A stretch of DNA of 64,000 nucleotides from Mesodorylaimus sp. YZB2_4 (Eukaryota; Nematoda; Enoplea; Dorylaimida; Dorylaimidae). Numbering within the stretch: the first letter of the stretch is position 1; every line of letters starts with the position of its first letter. The position numbers and the translations under genes are program-made. The notes beneath the pieces were generated by a model. It worked only from the letters and a program-made list of their open reading frames with translations, was not told the DNA's origin and searched no databases. Positions 1-11,822 of this stretch are shown here, piece after piece. Where the stretch lies: NCBI GenBank assembly GCA_030248295.1, contig JASANH010000239.1:1-64000 (forward strand), in the 5' to 3' direction.

Positions 1-2798
1 TTTTTCTGATGCTTTACTTGAGATTTTTCTCGAAATTATCAGCGACAAGTCTAGTTGACGTCAGCGAAAATTTTGTAGAGAATAATGTGCTCTATTAACT
101 GGACGTCCTTGTTTCGCCCTGCTTCTTTTCTCCGATTTTCAACATTTTGACTGAGAGAAACAAGAGTACTTCACATTTTTTCCAGCTCGGATTTTGGAAC
201 ACCCGCGCGCATCGCTATACAATTCTACAGTACTCCTTTAATCCTTCTTCTCGATGTCCTGTACCAAAATTAGACGTATGAAACGCAGATAGCAGGACGG
301 CGAGAGAGCGAAAGCAGAGTTTGGGACCCAACCCAACCCATTTTTTGGGGTTTTTTGTGTTTTGAGCTTGGGACCCAACCCATTAATTGGGTCGGGTTTT
401 CTATAGAGGGTGGTTTTGGGTTGTGGAGGTTGACCTTTTTTCAAACCCAACCCAAAAAACCACTTTTCCATTTTGGGTGCCTTATTCGTGAGCATGAGTA
501 TGCGGTTGATCAGCACAGCGTTTTGAAGCCACCGCGATATGACATCCGTTCAGTTTGAATTGACAGACCGTGGTGCTTTAAAAACGTAAAAGTGTCCCCA
601 GTTAGTCTGATTCGACATGTCAGTCTTAGTGACGGAACTGAGAAATCGTCCGTCAGCAGATGACATCGAGCTCTCATCTGATCTCTTGTCGACTCACACT
701 AAGAGATCAGGTCAGTCAGGTCCTACTTTTGAAAGTTTGGTCGGTCAGAATCCGTGAAGAGGCCTCTTGCTTTTTGCCAGGGGTGAACTTGAGGTTTTGG
801 CTTGGCTTAGAGAATGATTTCTTGCCTTCAAACAGGTATTTCCTACAAATTTATTTATAGACTAGTGACAAATCATGTCTACGAGAGGCCAATTTTCTAG
901 AAATTCCGCCTCCAGCCCTCACACCTCACTACGACCCCAAATCCTGCATGCCCAACAAAAGTGACTGAGCCACCGCGGCTCTATCGGCGGGCGAACATGA
1001 TGACTGGAGACCAGCATCTGCCTGTTCGAATAACAGGGCTTGCCCTGATGTGCCCTGATGAAAATGGTCCCTCAGTTGGGGTCATTTCATTTGTGACTTG
1101 CAGCTCGAAGCGACAATGGTCGTTGAGATATGAGCAGGATACTTCTCAGGTCTTTGGATGTTTTTTAGGAGTCCAAACACCGAATTTGTAGGTGCAGTCA
1201 GATTAGCCCATGCCAGTTGATCACCTGTTAGATAAGTTGCTTCTAATATTCCTGCAGATCTTTTTGAAGGTGGATGAAGGTGCGAGTGGGGCACGACTGA
1301 ATCAACGGCGCAAAAATGTGTTCATCATGTGATAGTAAGGCCAACTTTCAGAGTAACGGGTATGTACTGTATGCCCTGGGGGGGGGGGGGGGGGGAGGCC
1401 AGGGGGAATTTTTCCACTACTCTCCCAACTACTGTACTCTCTGGAGGAAGACATTCGAGTGAAGCCACCATGCCAAGGTAGTTATCCTCAGGTCGCTGTG
1501 AAGAATGATGGCATTTTCACAGATGTGTGCCTCATACTGATAAAATACGTCATCGAACAAAACTGGTTTTTTGGGTATTAGTCAATTTTTAAAAAAAAGT
1601 GGGTTTTTATGGGCTGGATTTATGCTCACTAGCGAATTGGCTGGGTTTGTTTTTAAAAATGGGTTGGCTGGGTTTGGGTAGAACTGTGAAGCCATTGTTG
1701 GACCTGAAGAGTTTTATTTGCTTTAAGCGGTCAGAAACAAGATCACTTTGGCGTATTGACTTTCATATTTTTTAGAACTGTGAAATGGTCTGTAAATTAG
1801 TGGAATATGGCTGCAAAAGAGATAAAAAGTGGCCTTTTGTGCTCAACAGTGTTTGTCCATTGCGGAGCGATATTGGAATTTCGCAGGTGAGTCATATTTG
1901 CTGCTGTATGGACCAGAATGCTTCAAATTTTAAAAGTTTGATAACATTGCCACTGGACTGGAAATTTAAATGTGACCAAAAGAACTGATTGCAAAACGGG
2001 GAAACCTGACATACACAAAAATAGTACCTCAGGCGCCAGATTTTGTCATTTTTGCAGGTTTCTTTGTAGTAGTGATCATTTCTACAAAAGCGACAAAGAA
2101 GAAAGGAAGAAGCGTGGAGGGAAATATGAAGATGCCCTGTGCTATGTATGGCCAAACCCAGGAGTTGCGCGATAAGTATAGTATCAATGGGGTTTGTGAT
2201 GGAGCGGGATTAAATGATATGAAAATGTTGAGTATACTGTTAGTTATAAGATGATATAAATCGTAATACTCGTTTCCTGGCTTTTTATTCCACAAATTTG
2301 AAAAGATTTAGAAAACTCGATTTATGCACCCACATAGAAAGGCAAACACTAGATTTCTCAAAGCATATGCATTTTAAACCAGGTCTGTTGATTTAAGATT
2401 GGACAGCATGCTTCAATGAACGAAATGGGCAGCTCAAGAGAATAATTGGATCCACGCACCATTCACTGGTTGGTGTTTCAATGAGGACAAGTCACGTCAC
2501 CCATCTCCACCTGTATTTACCTTAAAGATACAGATAATGAACGGAACGCCTACCCTGTCCAGTTCACATAAAGAGAAGAGAGCTAGATTGCCGCGGAATC
2601 TTTGAGCATGTCGCATGCAATATGCACGAATGAAGCTTTTCAAGGTTGCCGCCTTTCTTAATCCGATTGCCCAGCAGGGATCTTGGATGAGCCTCAGTAA
2701 ACAGTAGTTGACCATAAATAGCTGACTGAATCTGCTACTACCATACTGACCCCACGTGTCGACATTTCTTTGTGCTGGAAGAGAAAGAGACGTTTGTG
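1..2798. other. Intergenic region, repeats, no supported gene
   Basis: No gene is supported here. Positions 25-130 hold a copy of the imperfect palindrome family described for 30590-32345. Positions 320-480 are rich in alternating CCCAACCC and GGGTTGGG motifs, and 1557-1690 is a G/T-rich stretch of GGGTTGGC-like units. There is an 18-base G run at 1378-1395. Two exon-like pieces (1785-1891 followed by GTGAGT, and 2058-2175 preceded by TTTGCAG) read as a Cys-containing peptide, but I found no family for them and no way to extend them into a gene. The last 100 bases are the promoter of the VWD gene. Confidence 0.6.
2713..2757 (+). promoter_or_regulatory. Core promoter of VWD gene A (TATA-like box and CACGTG)
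   Basis: A CATAAATA box lies at 2713-2720, about 80 bases before the start codon. A CCCCACGTG motif follows at about 2750. The inverted paralogue at 41.8 kb has a TATAAG box and the same CCCCACGTG motif between its box and start codon, so the arrangement is conserved between the two copies. Confidence 0.5.
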
Positions 2799-4551
2799 AT
2801 GCTCCGATCAGTGCTGGCCATTCTCGCCATTAGTGCCTTTGTGGAGGGTAGCAGAGTTGATCTTTTGAATTTACTGAAACAAAAATCAGCAAGAGCGCTT
2901 TTACAGGGGCAGACACGGAAAGGCAAGGAGAGGCGAGGAGACCTCAGGGAGAGACTGACCGTTTCTATTTTGTTTCAGACGCCCTGCAAGACCAAGGACC
3001 CACGTGCGATGTGGGTGAACAGGAAAAAGTTCCCGGCCTGTGCAACGGCAACGACGCGTCCAAGTGCAACGAATATTGCCGAAAAAAGTTTGGTGGCGAG
3101 CTGTTAGGAGCCAGGTGCAGTGATGAGCGCAGAAACAAGAAACGAGAATGCATATGCGAATTGAGTGAGCGACTTCGTCTGATGGTGCAAACTGAGAGGA
3201 TAGGGTCCCTGTTTCAGAGTGCTGTAACATTGGTTGCTGGGGCGACCCCCACTGCTGGACGTGCGACGGGGTGCGATTCGGATACCAAGGCCTGAAGAAG
3301 CACTACCTGATCAAGCCCATCAAAAACTACCCGACCCTGCCCGAGTTTGAAATCAGTCAACTTAACAAACCGTGGAAGGACGGACCCATGGCCATGTTGG
3401 ACACATCCGAGCTGGTCATCAACGACTGGGCCCAAGTGGTGCAGGTCGAGGTGCCCGACAGCGCGAACAACGCCCAATTCGTGCTCACTGTAAGCAACTA
3501 TCTTCGAAAAGACTAATTTTTTTGTCCGACTTGAATTTTTAAATTTCCCGCGGGCATCGCAATAGCACCTTATAGCAGGCTAACTGTTCTCCGCGCCGCG
3601 CGGTGCGAAGATGAGCGAAGTAACGAAGAAACGCGGCGCGCACTGGACGGCGGGAACATATTTTGTGCAATCATGACGGAATTTGTTCAACGTTTTTAAT
3701 CTGTGTAGTGATATTCAGCATAAGATGACTGCTTGACTTACGATCAGAATTGGATAGCTACTAAAACGTGGAATGCTGCCTTTACTGAAGCAGCCAAATT
3801 TCAGGTGAATGGCAAGAAGCAGCAGATTCCTTATCGCTTCTCCCAACTCGACGATTACCGCGAGCGTTTCATCAACGTCGTCTACGCTGACGAGCGGAAA
3901 AAACAAGTGGTTTTGACCACCAGTTTTGGACTCCGCATAACTTACACAAGTGGTGCTCGCCGAGGCGGCTTTGAGGCTGATATTGCCATCGATTTCCCTC
4001 GCCACCCTGAACTCAAGGACAACTCGCACGGATTGCTGGGACGATGGAACGGCAACCCCGACGATGACGCTATCGACGCCGATGGCAAGAAACAACCACT
4101 CGATGACAAGTTCTCCTGGGCCTTTGGTGACAGTTGGATCGTGAAAGGATCGACCAAGACTGCCGACTGGTAAGTGCACCACTTCCAGGATGAGAAAAGC
4201 GCAAGACCCCTGTTTGCTTGCAGTGTCAAGAAAGAAGACGAGAGGATCAGTGAGAACGTTGAGAAGGCTACCGACGCCAGGGTTAAAGCAGCAGCGGAAA
4301 AGGCGTGCAAAGCTGCGTTGGACGCTCCCGAGTTGGTTTCTTGCGCCAAACGATTGGGTCGAGTTGTGCCGCTGATCAAGAACTGCGTGACTGACGTGAT
4401 TTTCTTGACGAACGATGCCGAGCGAAAGCAGTACATCGAAGATCTGGTCGACACCTTCGCCACCACGTGCAAGAGCAGGGGCCCAGGGGGCACCAAATTC
4501 GTGCAGAAAGACACTCCCGCCAAGGGAGAAACTGTCGGACTGGCCATCTAA
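2799..4551 (+). CDS. Secreted protein A: Cys-rich defensin-pattern module plus von Willebrand factor type D domain
   Basis: Exons 2799-2847, 2979-3164, 3218-3489, 3805-4169 and 4224-4551 join in frame (1200 nt, 399 aa). The product starts with a signal peptide (MLRSVLAILAISAF). About residues 20-78 form a Cys-rich module with the spacing CxxxC...C...CxC (CNEYC, GARC, CIC), which resembles the CS-alpha-beta defensin pattern. A VWD domain follows at about 84-290, marked by CWGDPHCWTCDGVRF, GLLGRWNGNPDDD (an acidic loop that binds calcium in this family) and FSWAFGDSW. The usual Cys of the GLCG motif is Leu. The last exon is Lys/Ala-rich with four or five Cys and may be a reduced C8-like region. 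I infer an extracellular protein, possibly of haemolymph, cuticle or mucus. Exon number, phases and lengths match the copy at 39.1-41.8 kb almost exactly. VWD is well supported; the defensin-fold assignment is tentative. Confidence 0.88.
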
Positions 4552-4602
4552 TAGATTGATCCTGTTTTGAGTGCATCCATAAAATGAACAGCCAGTTCTA
4601 CG

Positions 4603-4608
4603 AATAAA
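4603..4608 (+). terminator. Polyadenylation signal of VWD gene A
   Basis: AATAAA lies 52 bases after the stop codon. The whole stretch from stop to signal is nearly identical to the 3' UTR of the inverted paralogue. Confidence 0.7.
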
Positions 4609-4843
4609 ATGAAGTTAATCTACGTCAGTTTTTTGGCACGTTGGGAATAAACTAATTATAACAGGGTAACTATACTATTAGCAGCAATGAGCACATACGA
4701 GCTTTCAAACCATGCATGTGGCGTTCGACGTGCTTCGGTTGGACTCCCCGTCTCATGCGCAATAATGTTCCTTCAGAACATTGCAGATTGCAAGCATGAG
4801 GAATAAAGTGGCTCGATATACAGTATTGCTGCAGTGTAAGTTT

Positions 4844-5290
4844 GCAAGTGAGCATCGCCAACCTCTCAAGTCGAACTTTACTAAACCAAAAATGTTATTA
4901 TGTTCCAAGACGCAAAAGAACGCTCTCTGAAAAACATTAGAGGTGGCCAGCCCAGGTGAAAGCCTAAAATCCATTAGAATTTTTTAATTGTTGCGCGGTT
5001 TTAAAGCTGGGCGCTAAGAAAAACATGCAGCATTCTTTTTAAACAGGGTTTTCGAGTCTCATACTTCGAGTTTCAGCTTCAAGCTCATGGGTTTCGGGTT
5101 TTTCTTGAAAAAATCCAGAGGAATTCAGAAGCTTTAAAGGTCCTCTAGGCGCTGACCACTGCTTATCAGTTAGCCTGACGCCTCTAGTATTTTGCACAGA
5201 GCTTTCTTTTGCAGCTCACTAATTCAGATTACGCACAACAATTTTTAGTTTTTTCATAGTTCGACGTGACGGTTGGCGATGTTCGCTTGT
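4844..5290. mobile_element. Inverted-repeat element, family D, older copy
   Basis: The left end (GAGCATCGCCAACC, then a tract reading TCGAACTTTACTAAACCAAA) is mirrored by the right end (GACGGTTGGCGATGTTCGC). The same ends and the same interior (GCGCTGACCA, ACGCCTCTAGTATTTTGCA) recur at 60426-60840. No transposase is visible, so this is probably a non-autonomous MITE-like element. Confidence 0.7.
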
Positions 5291-5599
5291 TAGCCGATCC
5301 GATTTTATAGTACAGTAAGAGGGGGCTACTAAAGCAGTATCTCATAATAACTACTTGTTTGGCATGTCAAGAAGGTTCTATCGGCGAAAACCAGCGAATA
5401 AATGCTTGCAATTGGATTTTGAGCATCAAGTCGGCGAGCAATCAATGCTTTAGCTCTATTCCGTAGCGGGGCCTATGCTTACACTCCCTGAAGTGAAAAC
5501 AAGGCAATCCATGCTCTTTCTGAGGGCTGTATTGTTGAAAATTAGTATCTTTGATTTTTGGTCCTGCGCTCACATGAAAGAACTTACTGTTTGACAGTG

Positions 5600-6200
5600 T
5601 CATACTGATCAGCAGGGTCACTGCCCCTCAGGATATATCCATACAGATATCCATATGGATGTGGTCATGAATAATATACGGATACAGACATGAATATGAT
5701 ATATGTACTGTATATATATACATAAACTGTATATATGTATATGTATAAGGATATGTGTATATGTATGAATGGTGGTACCCAGCAGCGTCACTGACCCCCG
5801 GTATATATCAGTAAGGATATGCATATATCCGAAGTGAATATCCATTTGGATATAATCATGTTTATGGATATCGATATATAGATACGGATGTGGATATGAT
5901 ATATGTATGGATACGGACATGGACATGGATATGGACATGGATAAGATATGAGTACAGATATGGATGTGAAGATAGATATGATTATGTGTATGTATGTACA
6001 TGTATATGTGTATATGCATGGATATGGTATCCAGCAGCAGCGTCACTGACCCCTCGCGATATATCAATATGGATATACAGATATACAGAGGGAGCATCCA
6101 TATGGATATAATCATATACAGTATATAGATATGATAAGTGTAACATATGCATGCGATGTGGTATCCATATCCATATCTCTATCTTTATCGATCGATTAGA
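5600..6200. repeat. AT-rich satellite-like region built on GGATAT/ATATCC
   Basis: The stretch is dominated by ATGGATATGGATAT-like words. It contains three imperfect copies of a GC-richer block around GCGTCACTGACCCC, at about 5608, 5782 and 6036. This suggests larger degenerate units of roughly 170-250 bp. The long open frames here on both strands (Tyr/Ile/His-rich) come from the repeat and are not genes. Confidence 0.75.
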
Positions 6201-6460
6201 TTAAGAGATATAACTGTGGTATCGATATCTTTTCAGCTACCAGAAGTCTCTCTATATCCAAATTATATCCTTTTGCAACCACGATATCAATAAGGCATGA
6301 CACCGAATCAGTTCAGACTTATCAGACACACAGTAGGTATGTATGGAGCTTCTCGTCATTGTCTAATTTAAATTTCCCGCGCTTATTGCTTTCGTTTCGA
6401 GACCTCGTCACCAGCTTTCGACACACAATGGAAACAGTCCGGATTATCTCGTGGGTGCCA

Positions 6461-6568
6461 GAACGTTCCAGCCGTGTCGTGTGTCTGACTCAGTAAAAAG
6501 TCGCAGTGTCACCGTATTTGTTAACCAGCACGTGATAAAACAGTCACAAGACCAGTCCTCTATAAAAG
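6461..6568 (+). promoter_or_regulatory. Polyubiquitin promoter: heat-shock element and TATA box
   Basis: GAACGTTC at 6461-6468, within CAGAACGTTCCAG, fits the nGAAnnTTCn heat-shock element and lies about 100 bases upstream of a canonical TATAAAAG at 6561-6568. Transcription should start near 6590-6600, giving a 5' UTR of about 110 bases. Heat-shock control of polyubiquitin genes is known in animals; here it is inferred from the motif. Confidence 0.7.
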
Positions 6569-6617
6569 TGTTGCTCTGTTTCACCTGAGACCAGTCTCAG
6601 ACTAATATCGCTAGTGA

Positions 6618-7832
<1,215 letters not shown>

Positions 7833-7936
7833 GCGGTTTTCCTTTCTTCAGCTCTTATCGTCTTTTCAGTAGTTTAGGCCATGATAAACTGGTTTTGTCA
7901 TTTTGTGTTTTGAATGCACTTATGCTGAAGGAACAA

Positions 7937-7942
7937 AATAAA
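7937..7942 (+). terminator. Polyadenylation signal of the polyubiquitin gene
   Basis: AATAAA lies 105 bases after the ubiquitin stop codon, in a T-rich 3' UTR. Confidence 0.7.
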
Positions 7943-7959
7943 TCGCACAGTTCTTGTTT

Positions 7960-9736
7960 GTGTCTTTTGTTTTGCAGACAACAAGCTTATGAAAGGTCAG
8001 GTTTTCTAAAGGAGCGTCAATGATTTCACACGCTAAGTATGGCACACGAAGTATGGCACAGTGTATGTGTGATGCATTATTGCGACAGTGTGAAGACACA
8101 GACTGATTAAATTTGGTGCAACAGCAATGGGCTGTAATGTGATAAGACAAGGCCGTATGAGCAGTGATTTCACTGCAAATGTCCTATTTTAAGCGCGAAT
8201 TTCAAATATTGGCAGTTCATGACAAGACAAAACCGCGTGTTTGATGCAGGCTGTAAGACAGTGGTTTTCAGTGTCAGTGGAGCGAATTTTAAATCTTGGC
8301 ACTTTGAACCCACGCTGCAAGTTCCGAGTGCGCGTGCTGCGTGCATCCAAGGCACCCGCGTGATGAGCAGCAGAAGGCAAACAAGGCCATTGATTGGCGC
8401 TTGGTGCTTACAGTGTCAGCTGCCGATGTCGCGTGTCGGCCAAGCCAAGGAAACAGTGAAAGCGAAAGGGGGCGAGGCAGGGACTGTGTCACAAAGATAA
8501 TGAAGAGTGTAAACAGGAGAATAGCTGTGGCAAGTGGCACATGAGGATGGTGTTGGTGACTACAATGGGAGATAAGTGACGATTGGAGATTTGAGTTGGC
8601 GTACGGGGGCGAAACAGGGTCTAATACTAGTGTGACTCATTGTATGATTTTACATATGCAGGAAACTGGCATGGGTGCCCTGTATATAGAGTTAGTGGTG
8701 TAACGTGTTCCTGGTGGTTGTGACAATGGGCGCTGTTCAAAACTTGGACTAAAGTTTATAGCGATGCACGGGTCACGCAAAGATCGTTTTGAACCTGAAC
8801 ATCCTAAAAACACCGGTGTTTTTACGCCATGACGAGCATGCCCTATTGTTGTCCTGCAAGCATTGAATGTAAAATAGGGAAGATGGATACTTAAAGCTGC
8901 TGTGGCTGCCTTGATGAAATCATATTGGTGGCAATGACACTTTTATGAAAGCAATGGACAGTCAGACACGCAGGCAGAGCTGCACAACAGCGCAGGGAGA
9001 GGAGGAAGCAAACAGTGTTTTTAAACAAAAGCATCAGTACTGAAGATAAGTGCTGGTAGTCGAACCCGAAGAAATGCACCAGTGACAATAGTGGACGAAT
9101 TTTTGTGATGGACAGCCAAATTCACTGAGGACATCTAGCTTTGACATGTCCGCATGCCAAAATTCTCAGTTTTGCAAACTAGTAGGATGAGATGGAAATT
9201 TTTCAAATCCCTCGCACATAAAGATGGAGGGGTGCAAAAAATCACAGTCTAACGGGTGGGGTTGACAAACGTACCAAAATCCACTGGCAGCCGAAAATTG
9301 CATGCTAACTATCTGCAGGCGAATACTCTACTTTAGCAGCCACTCGAATTGAGGCTGCAGCACAAAATCTTCTTAAAAGTGTTTGCAAATATTTTACATT
9401 TGTCATTGTTTGAAATAAAAAATACGTAAAAGTTTGTATTGACTGTCCTTATCACGCAAAAAATCACGCTTCAACGTAACGTGATTTTGAATTTCGCGCA
9501 TCAATGCAAAGCGCAGCTTTTACCTGAGCATCAGCAGCATTTTTGAAATGGATCTCCTATCGTTACGGTAGGCGCTCTGTCTCTTTCGCCGTTTGAAGGC
9601 CCCCAGTAATCCGTGGTTCAAAGAACAAATTCCAATGTTTTTGTGATAAACAACTCGTCATTTTCTTTGAATTCTTTTCGTTGTCGGTGTGATTTTTCCA
9701 CTTTCTCCGGTAATTTCTGACTATTCGCCAAAATCG
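7960..9736. other. Intergenic spacer between polyubiquitin and seipin
   Basis: Only short frames without family signatures or splice logic are present. I see no defined repeat ends. The last part (9420-9736) is AT-rich and should contain the seipin promoter, but I could not pick out a convincing TATA box. Confidence 0.5.
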
Positions 9737-10843
9737 ATGATGATTTCATTATTTACGAAACGAATTTCGGGCGTAATTTATTTTAGTATAAGTTCATCAA
9801 TTTCCTTATTCATCCTCCTTCTAATTAGTCTGGTTTTGACCTGGTTAGTTCGCGGATGGCTGGCAGTTTCGGGTGTCGATTATCAATTCCCGACAAATTT
9901 CGTGTTTCAACCGTGCACGCAATCGGGCGTTTGTTCATTTCCATCGGCAACAATCGATTTAAGACGGGCATACTCCCCGTCCGAATCGATTTTAACACCC
10001 GACTTACCTTATATTGTCAATTTACGATTTCGTGTTTCCGATTCGGAATCATCGAGATTAGCCGGAATGTTTATGGTGAAATTTTCATTTGAAAATTCGA
10101 ATGGTCACGTGATTTCCATGTGCACGACGAGTACATCGATACCGTATCGATCGAATTTAATACGTACGATTCGTAGATTATTTTTTTGGCCATTGATGAT
10201 ATTTGATTTCATGGAAGAATATTATTGGATCTCGATAAAATGTCCCGACTCGTTAATATTTTCGAAATATCGACGAATCGATGATCGAGATGAAACGGCG
10301 ATCAATTTACGCGTTGAAATTCAAAATACAGTTATTCAAATGGTAAATAATGGAATGATTGAATTATCGGGAAATTTACGTGGAATACAATATTTTCTTT
10401 ATTGGTATCCAATTTTTTCGAATTGTCTATTATTTTTTATAATTTTCTGGTTTTCTACTTCGATTAGTTGCGGACTTTGGTTAATTCGATCAGCGACGGA
10501 ATCGTTGAATGAGGGAAAAGAGAAAGATAAAACACCACCTTTTCCTCCAACTCCTCGACCAACTCCAAAAATTAGTTATGCAAATTTTTCTTTACAAAAT
10601 CAAGATTCGAAGAAACTAAAAAATGTCGACGATGATGAAGAAATTTCGCAGCATTTAATTTTTCGATCGAAAAAAGAGAAATCCCTGCTGGATGGTGGCA
10701 ATCGAAGGGATTCGCCATTATTGAGAAGAATGTATGGGGAAATGGAAAATGAGCAGGATATGCAATGTTTTCAAAGGCGATTATCGAATCGAATGCAGCG
10801 AGCGTTGCTGGATGATTTGGATGACTCGAATTTGGGGTCTTAA
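9737..10843 (+). CDS. Seipin (BSCL2 family) lipid-droplet biogenesis protein
   Basis: A single exon encodes 368 aa. I chose ATG 9737 (MMISLFTKRISG) because the open frame upstream contains no earlier ATG. Two membrane segments, at about residues 13-38 and 222-252, flank a lumenal domain carrying family landmarks: FQPC...GVCSFPSATIDL, LTPDLPYIVNLRFRVSDS, LAGMFMVKF and later YWISIKCPDSL. The cytosolic C-terminal tail is charged and Pro-rich (PPFPPTPRPTPK). Seipin is an oligomeric ER membrane protein at ER-lipid droplet contacts that organises triacylglycerol droplet formation. Length and topology agree with animal seipins. The lack of introns stands out next to the intron-rich genes downstream, but the frame is intact and has no poly(A) scar, so I regard it as functional. 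Confidence 0.92.
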   Translation: MMISLFTKRISGVIYFSISSSISLFILLLISLVLTWLVRGWLAVSGVDYQFPTNFVFQPCTQSGVCSFPSATIDLRRAYSPSESILTPDLPYIVNLRFRVSDSESSRLAGMFMVKFSFENSNGHVISMCTTSTSIPYRSNLIRTIRRLFFWPLMIFDFMEEYYWISIKCPDSLIFSKYRRIDDRDETAINLRVEIQNTVIQMVNNGMIELSGNLRGIQYFLYWYPIFSNCLLFFIIFWFSTSISCGLWLIRSATESLNEGKEKDKTPPFPPTPRPTPKISYANFSLQNQDSKKLKNVDDDEEISQHLIFRSKKEKSLLDGGNRRDSPLLRRMYGEMENEQDMQCFQRRLSNRMQRALLDDLDDSNLGS

Positions 10844-11822
10844 GCAATCGATATCGATCGGGCGAGGTTTATTGATTAGTCGACAGGGGAATATCAATCG
10901 ATTAGGCCATTCATCAGTAGATTATTGCAGATGCTTATGGATAGGCGGTTGGGTAATTTTTATTCTGGTAGACTAGTATTGATTGATCACCAAAGTAATC
11001 TGATTTTAAATATTGTGCGATCAATATTGGTTGGCTAGAAGCGGAGTGGATGTGTTCGATGGGCAGCTGGTGTGTGGCTGATTCTGATTAGATCGATCAG
11101 CTATTAGATCAATTGCTTAATCGATCAAAGGCTGATAAGATCGATTTGCTGATTATATCGATCTGCTAACTGATCAAAGGTTGATTGGCGGATTTGTTAT
11201 CAGTGAGTAATCAGTATCGGTCAGGTATTGATTGGCACCGAATGATCGACTGATCAATCGATATCGATACTAATCAATGTGTTTTGTTACAAACGTGGGC
11301 TATTATTTGCTCAATGTTTAGACTTGTCAGAATTGTGTGCATGTGGAATTGTTATCAGGCTATTGATAGACTATTAGTAAATTTTGGATGACAAGGTCTA
11401 AATATCTGGCTGAATCAGACTGTAATTGCAGTCATACAATATTTTGATCATTGGCTTTTGGTTGTGTTGATGATCCAGTGCTGGTTGATGCTAATGTGTG
11501 GGATGCTTGAGGATCGGTTGGCGATCCCTGAGAGATCACAAGCGAATCCTCTCAGGCACGTGCAGTGCAGCGGGCTCATCAAATTTGTGTGGTGTGTGCT
11601 CTGATTTATAATAGATTTGGTGTGCCTACTGCACTGCTTGTGCCTGAGAGGATCCGCTTATGATCTCTCAGGGATCACCAACCGAGAACACCAAATCTAT
11701 TATAGATTGGTGTGGTGTATGCTCTGATTTGGTGTGCCTACTGTATGCTCGTGAGGATCCTGCTGGGACTGTCCGTATAACATTTTCTGTAAGTCAGGTT
11801 TCCAGTAGTGACCAATGTGACG
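10844..11822. repeat. Spacer with GATC/ATCGAT-rich tract and a foldback repeat
   Basis: Positions 10845-11280 are unusually dense in GATCGAT, ATCGAT and TGATCAAT words with no clear period. Positions 11515-11684 form an inverted repeat (see the separate entry). A further partial direct copy of the loop-side sequence, the GTGTGCTCTGATTT / TTGGTGTGCCTACTG words, lies at 11700-11755. No gene is seen. Confidence 0.6.
11515..11684. repeat. Inverted repeat with 56-bp arms
   Basis: Left arm 11515-11570 and right arm 11629-11684 are reverse complements with about five mismatches. Both arms contain GATCCCTGAGAGATCA and GATCCTCTCAGGCA or close variants. The loop is 58 bases. This is consistent with a small foldback or MITE insertion just upstream of the JKAMP start. 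Confidence 0.8.

Noticed and set aside
1785..2175. Two exon-like pieces that might form a zinc-finger (THAP-like) protein
   Set aside because: Only a CSSDHF-like word hints at this. The pieces do not join into a domain and there is no promoter or continuation.
5618..6115. Long open frames rich in Ile, His, Tyr and Ser on both strands
   Set aside because: They follow the ATATCC/GGATAT repeat in both directions. Codon content is fully explained by the satellite.
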